Source: Pseudomonadota bacterium
GTDB lineage: Bacteria > Pseudomonadota > Alphaproteobacteria > Rhizobiales > Rhizobiaceae
NCBI GenBank assembly: GCA_003242525.1
Contig: QGUU01000078.1
Span: forward strand, 1 to 8,781
Direction: 5' to 3'
Length of the DNA: 8,781 nucleotides
The notes beneath the pieces are model-generated. The model did no database searches, was not told the DNA's origin, and was given only the letters and a program-made list of their open reading frames with translations. How positions within the stretch are numbered: position 1 is the stretch's first letter; the number at the start of each line of letters is the position of its first letter. The position numbers were made by a program, and so were the translations under genes. Below are positions 6,328 through 8,781 of this stretch, piece by piece.

Positions 6328-7881
6328 ATGTCTGCGGCCCAACATCCGAACCGCTCGCCGGCGTTCCGGTTGCTGACCATCGCCTGCTCCGGCATAGGCG
6401 GCCTGGTGCTCGGAATATGGGGACTCAGGTTCGGTTTCGGCGACGGTCTTGCCGGCATGCCAGCTTCCACGATAGGGGCGATTGTGGCCGGACTATGCGC
6501 CCTGGCGGCAGCCAGCGGCTCCATATCGTTTTTTGCCGGCGTTGACGAGTCTCTCGACTACGTCATGAGGGAAACCCATTTCGACAAGCTGACTGGCGCG
6601 CTTGCGCGATCCGCCATGGTGGGGCGGATCGCACATGAGGCGTCACGAACGATACAGACGGGAGAGCCGGTCTACCTGATCGACGTAGACATCGACCGCT
6701 TCAAGCAGATCAACGACGCCATCGGCTATACGGTGGGAGACGAACTCGTCAAACTCTTTGCCGAGCGGCTCAAAATCCTGATGCCGAAAGGGGTCACCAT
6801 CGGGCGGATCGGTGCAGGCGAGTTCGCGATCCTTTGCCCGGATGAGGTTCTTGCGGGTTCGATAGACAGCCTGGTCGGCAACCTCATCGACAAGCTGATG
6901 CAGCCATACCAGCTTTCCAGCCATCTGCAGTCGGTCAGCGTTTCCGTTGGCCTCGCTGCAATGCCGAAGGATGGAACGGACCCTCTGCTTGTCATGCGCC
7001 GCTCCAACCTCGCACTCCAGCACGCCCGAGCCAGCGGTGTAGGAAACTGGGCGGTCTTTCACACCAATATGGGCAGGGTCGCCGATTTCCGGCAGTGGGT
7101 CGAGTCGGAGCTTCACGCCGCCTTTGCGCGCGGCGATTTCGACCTGCACTACCAGCCGCAGCTCGACCTGCTTTCCGGAAGGGTAGTGGGTTACGAGGCA
7201 CTCATCCGGTGGCACCATCCCGAACGGGGGATGATCGCGCCGATGAAATTCATTCCCATTGCCGAGGAGACCGGCATGATCCTGCCGATCGGCGAATGGG
7301 TTTTGCGCAAGGCATGCGGCGATGCCGCCAAGCTGCCGAATGACTGTTTCGTGGCGGTCAACATCTCGCCCACGCAGTTCATGACGAAAGATTTCATCGC
7401 CCTGGTGAGGTCGATCATTGCGGACACCGGGATCGCCCCCGGGCGGCTCGAACTGGAGATAACGGAGACCGCAATAATGCAGGACCGCCACCGCGCGGTA
7501 CGCATACTGCAAGAGTTGGCAGAAATGGGCATCTCCGTTGCCGTGGACGATTTCGGCACCGGCTATTCCAATCTTAGCTATCTGGTCGATTTTCCATTCA
7601 GCAAGCTGAAAATCGACAAATCCTTCATCGATCGCATCGCAACGGATGCCAGCACCGGCGCTGTGGTTTCGACCATCGTTGGCCTTTCGCGTGCGCTCGG
7701 CGTCAGCACCATTGCGGAGGGAGTCGAAACCGAGAAACAACTGACGTTGCTCAAGGCGGCAGGCTGCGAGGTGGTGCAGGGCTTCCTCTTCGGCAGGCCC
7801 TCACCCCTCATCAAGATCAACCAGGGCTGGCCGACCTCCCTGCGTGAGCTACACGGAACGCGAATCGACAGGCTGCACTGA
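6328..7881 (+). CDS. Membrane-anchored GGDEF-EAL protein; probable c-di-GMP phosphodiesterase with degenerate GGDEF
   Basis: The protein has 517 residues. Two N-terminal membrane helices (about 14-33 and 46-69) are followed by a GGDEF domain (about 80-245) and an EAL domain (about 255-500). In the GGDEF domain the VDIDRFKQIND motif is present, but the signature reads GAGEF (162-166): the metal-binding acidic third position is Gly. No RxxD inhibitory site precedes it, so diguanylate cyclase activity is unlikely. The EAL domain keeps its catalytic motifs: Glu290 in YEALIRW, Asn345 in VAVNISP, the EITET segment (377-381), Asp407-Asp408 in VDDFGTGYSN, Lys428 and Asp430 in KLKIDKSF, AEGVET (463-468) and Gln484 in VVQGFLFGRP. 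Hydrolysis of c-di-GMP is the expected activity. The degenerate GGDEF may bind GTP as a regulatory site, as shown for some hybrid proteins. The gene follows fabI after 95 bp and may have its own promoter. Confidence 0.93.
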   Translation: MSAAQHPNRSPAFRLLTIACSGIGGLVLGIWGLRFGFGDGLAGMPASTIGAIVAGLCALAAASGSISFFAGVDESLDYVMRETHFDKLTGALARSAMVGRIAHEASRTIQTGEPVYLIDVDIDRFKQINDAIGYTVGDELVKLFAERLKILMPKGVTIGRIGAGEFAILCPDEVLAGSIDSLVGNLIDKLMQPYQLSSHLQSVSVSVGLAAMPKDGTDPLLVMRRSNLALQHARASGVGNWAVFHTNMGRVADFRQWVESELHAAFARGDFDLHYQPQLDLLSGRVVGYEALIRWHHPERGMIAPMKFIPIAEETGMILPIGEWVLRKACGDAAKLPNDCFVAVNISPTQFMTKDFIALVRSIIADTGIAPGRLELEITETAIMQDRHRAVRILQELAEMGISVAVDDFGTGYSNLSYLVDFPFSKLKIDKSFIDRIATDASTGAVVSTIVGLSRALGVSTIAEGVETEKQLTLLKAAGCEVVQGFLFGRPSPLIKINQGWPTSLRELHGTRIDRLH

Positions 7882-7913
7882 TGAAGGCCAACAGCCCGCT
7901 TCCCCCGTGCTGC

Positions 7914-8781
7914 TCACCTGCTCGCCGACAGAACCTTGAACGCGCCGTCCCGCGCTGTCTCCTTCCAGGCCGGGAAGACGGCTTGCAGGACGGACTCATA
8001 GGGAAGCTGCCGGTTCGCTACCATGATCAGCCGACCGCCCGGCTTCAACGCCTTCGCCGCCGAGCGGATGATGCCCGCACCGATAGAGGGGTCGGCCGCG
8101 CGCCCCCTGTGAAATGGTGGATTCATCACAATGACGTCATAACGCCGCTCGACGGGCTCGGACAGGAGGTCGTGCCAGAAGAAGCCTTTTTTTGGCACGT
8201 CGCCTCTCACGTTGGTCCGGGCCGCTTCCAAGGCCTCGAACTCGGCCTCGTACAGATCAAGCGAAGTCACATTCGAGACGGTACGGGAGATTTCGTCGGC
8301 AAGATAGCCCCAGCCGGCGCAGAAATCAGCAATGTCACCGCGAATGTTGCCGGGCAGGTTCTGCGCCAGAAGTCGTGATCCAGGGTCCACCCGGTCATGC
8401 GAAAACATGCCTGGCGCAGTGTGGAAGCGCCCTTCTACAAGCCTTGGAGGATTAGCGTCGCGCAGCGCCTGCGCCGCTTCCTTTGCTTTCGCGCGGAACC
8501 AGAACGCCAGGCCGTGATATTTGGGCAGCGCGCCTTCCAAGGCGACAAGCTTGCCCATCCTCTTGCGCAGGCTGGCCACACCATCTTCCTTCGAGCCGCC
8601 GACCACGATCAGGCCACCGGCTTCCGTTCGCTCGATGGCCTCGGCGATATCCAGTTCGTTCTGCCCCCTATGCCGTCGGGCAAGGACGAGTGCGGCGCCG
8701 GACCCTTTTCCCCCGCCGCAAGGGGGCGCGCCACCGCCCATGGGCCTAAACCCCAGAAAACGCGCCCAAAACCCCGGACGG
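7914..8781 (-). CDS. RsmC-like class I SAM-dependent methyltransferase (partial at right edge)
   Basis: The frame is open to the right edge, so the true 5' end is probably outside the window. From the in-frame ATG at 8741 it would be 275 residues, while I recall rhizobial RsmC-like proteins as about 330-345. Residue numbers count from that ATG. ALVLARRHRGQNE and the GGSKEDGVASLRKR stretch (48-61) belong to the catalytically inactive N-terminal half. GRFHTAPGMFSHDRVDPGS (104-122) leads to the catalytic half, with the SAM-binding motif DFCAGWGYL (139-147), the acidic LDLYEAE (161-167) and the N6/N2-type motif NPPF (207-210). E. coli RsmC methylates G1207 of 16S rRNA; this target is an inference here. 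The first 15 or so residues (GGGAPPCGGGKGSG) do not look like the family and may be affected by a frameshift or poor sequence. The gene converges on the GGDEF-EAL gene with a gap of 32 bp. Confidence 0.85.
   Translation of the reverse strand, partial: RPGFWARFLGFRPMGGGAPPCGGGKGSGAALVLARRHRGQNELDIAEAIERTEAGGLIVVGGSKEDGVASLRKRMGKLVALEGALPKYHGLAFWFRAKAKEAAQALRDANPPRLVEGRFHTAPGMFSHDRVDPGSRLLAQNLPGNIRGDIADFCAGWGYLADEISRTVSNVTSLDLYEAEFEALEAARTNVRGDVPKKGFFWHDLLSEPVERRYDVIVMNPPFHRGRAADPSIGAGIIRSAAKALKPGGRLIMVANRQLPYESVLQAVFPAWKETARDGAFKVLSASR

Noticed and set aside
6643..7740. 365-residue open frame on the minus strand
   Set aside because: Antisense to the GGDEF-EAL gene; the composition is that of a shadow frame.

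Overview
The window looks like chromosomal DNA of an alphaproteobacterium of the order Hyphomicrobiales (Rhizobiales), probably near Mesorhizobium and other Phyllobacteriaceae. The evidence is the irr gene placed head-to-head with fabA-fabB-fabI, a gene order known from that group, a G+C content that looks to be around 60 percent by eye, and family-typical proteins throughout. This is a judgement from recognition; no search was run.

Layout. Positions 1-777 (+) carry the 3' part of a single-chain aconitase X (catalytic domain joined by a long linker to its swivel domain). A D-2-hydroxyacid dehydrogenase (847-1848, -) converges on it. A 169-bp divergent spacer leads to a secreted bacterial SH3-domain protein (2018-2569, +), whose end overlaps by 11 bp the end of a DUF4260 membrane protein (2559-2945, -). 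That gene is apparently translationally coupled to irr, a Fur-family iron/heme-responsive regulator (2942-3373, -). A roughly 220-bp divergent regulatory region separates irr from the unsaturated fatty acid operon fabA (3598-4104), fabB (4189-5409), fabI (5420-6232), all +. Next comes a membrane-anchored GGDEF-EAL protein (6328-7881, +) with a degenerate GGDEF motif and an intact EAL domain. An RsmC-like rRNA methyltransferase (7914-8781, -), open at the right edge, converges on it.

How the genes work together. FabA dehydrates 3-hydroxydecanoyl-ACP and isomerises the product, FabB elongates the cis-3 product, and FabI reduces enoyl-ACP in each cycle. The three make up the anaerobic-type route to unsaturated fatty acids. 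Irr shares their upstream region, so iron-dependent control of this operon is possible but not shown. The c-di-GMP protein lies downstream of fabI behind a hairpin that covers part of its translation-initiation region.

No mobile element, CRISPR array, tRNA or rRNA gene was seen. I found no clear previously undescribed system. The points most worth a second look are the GTCCCC/GGGGAC hairpin before the GGDEF-EAL start, two near-identical copies of a 24-nt element in opposite orientation on either side of the fab operon, the irr-DUF4260 coupling, and the odd G-rich N-terminal reading frame at the right edge.
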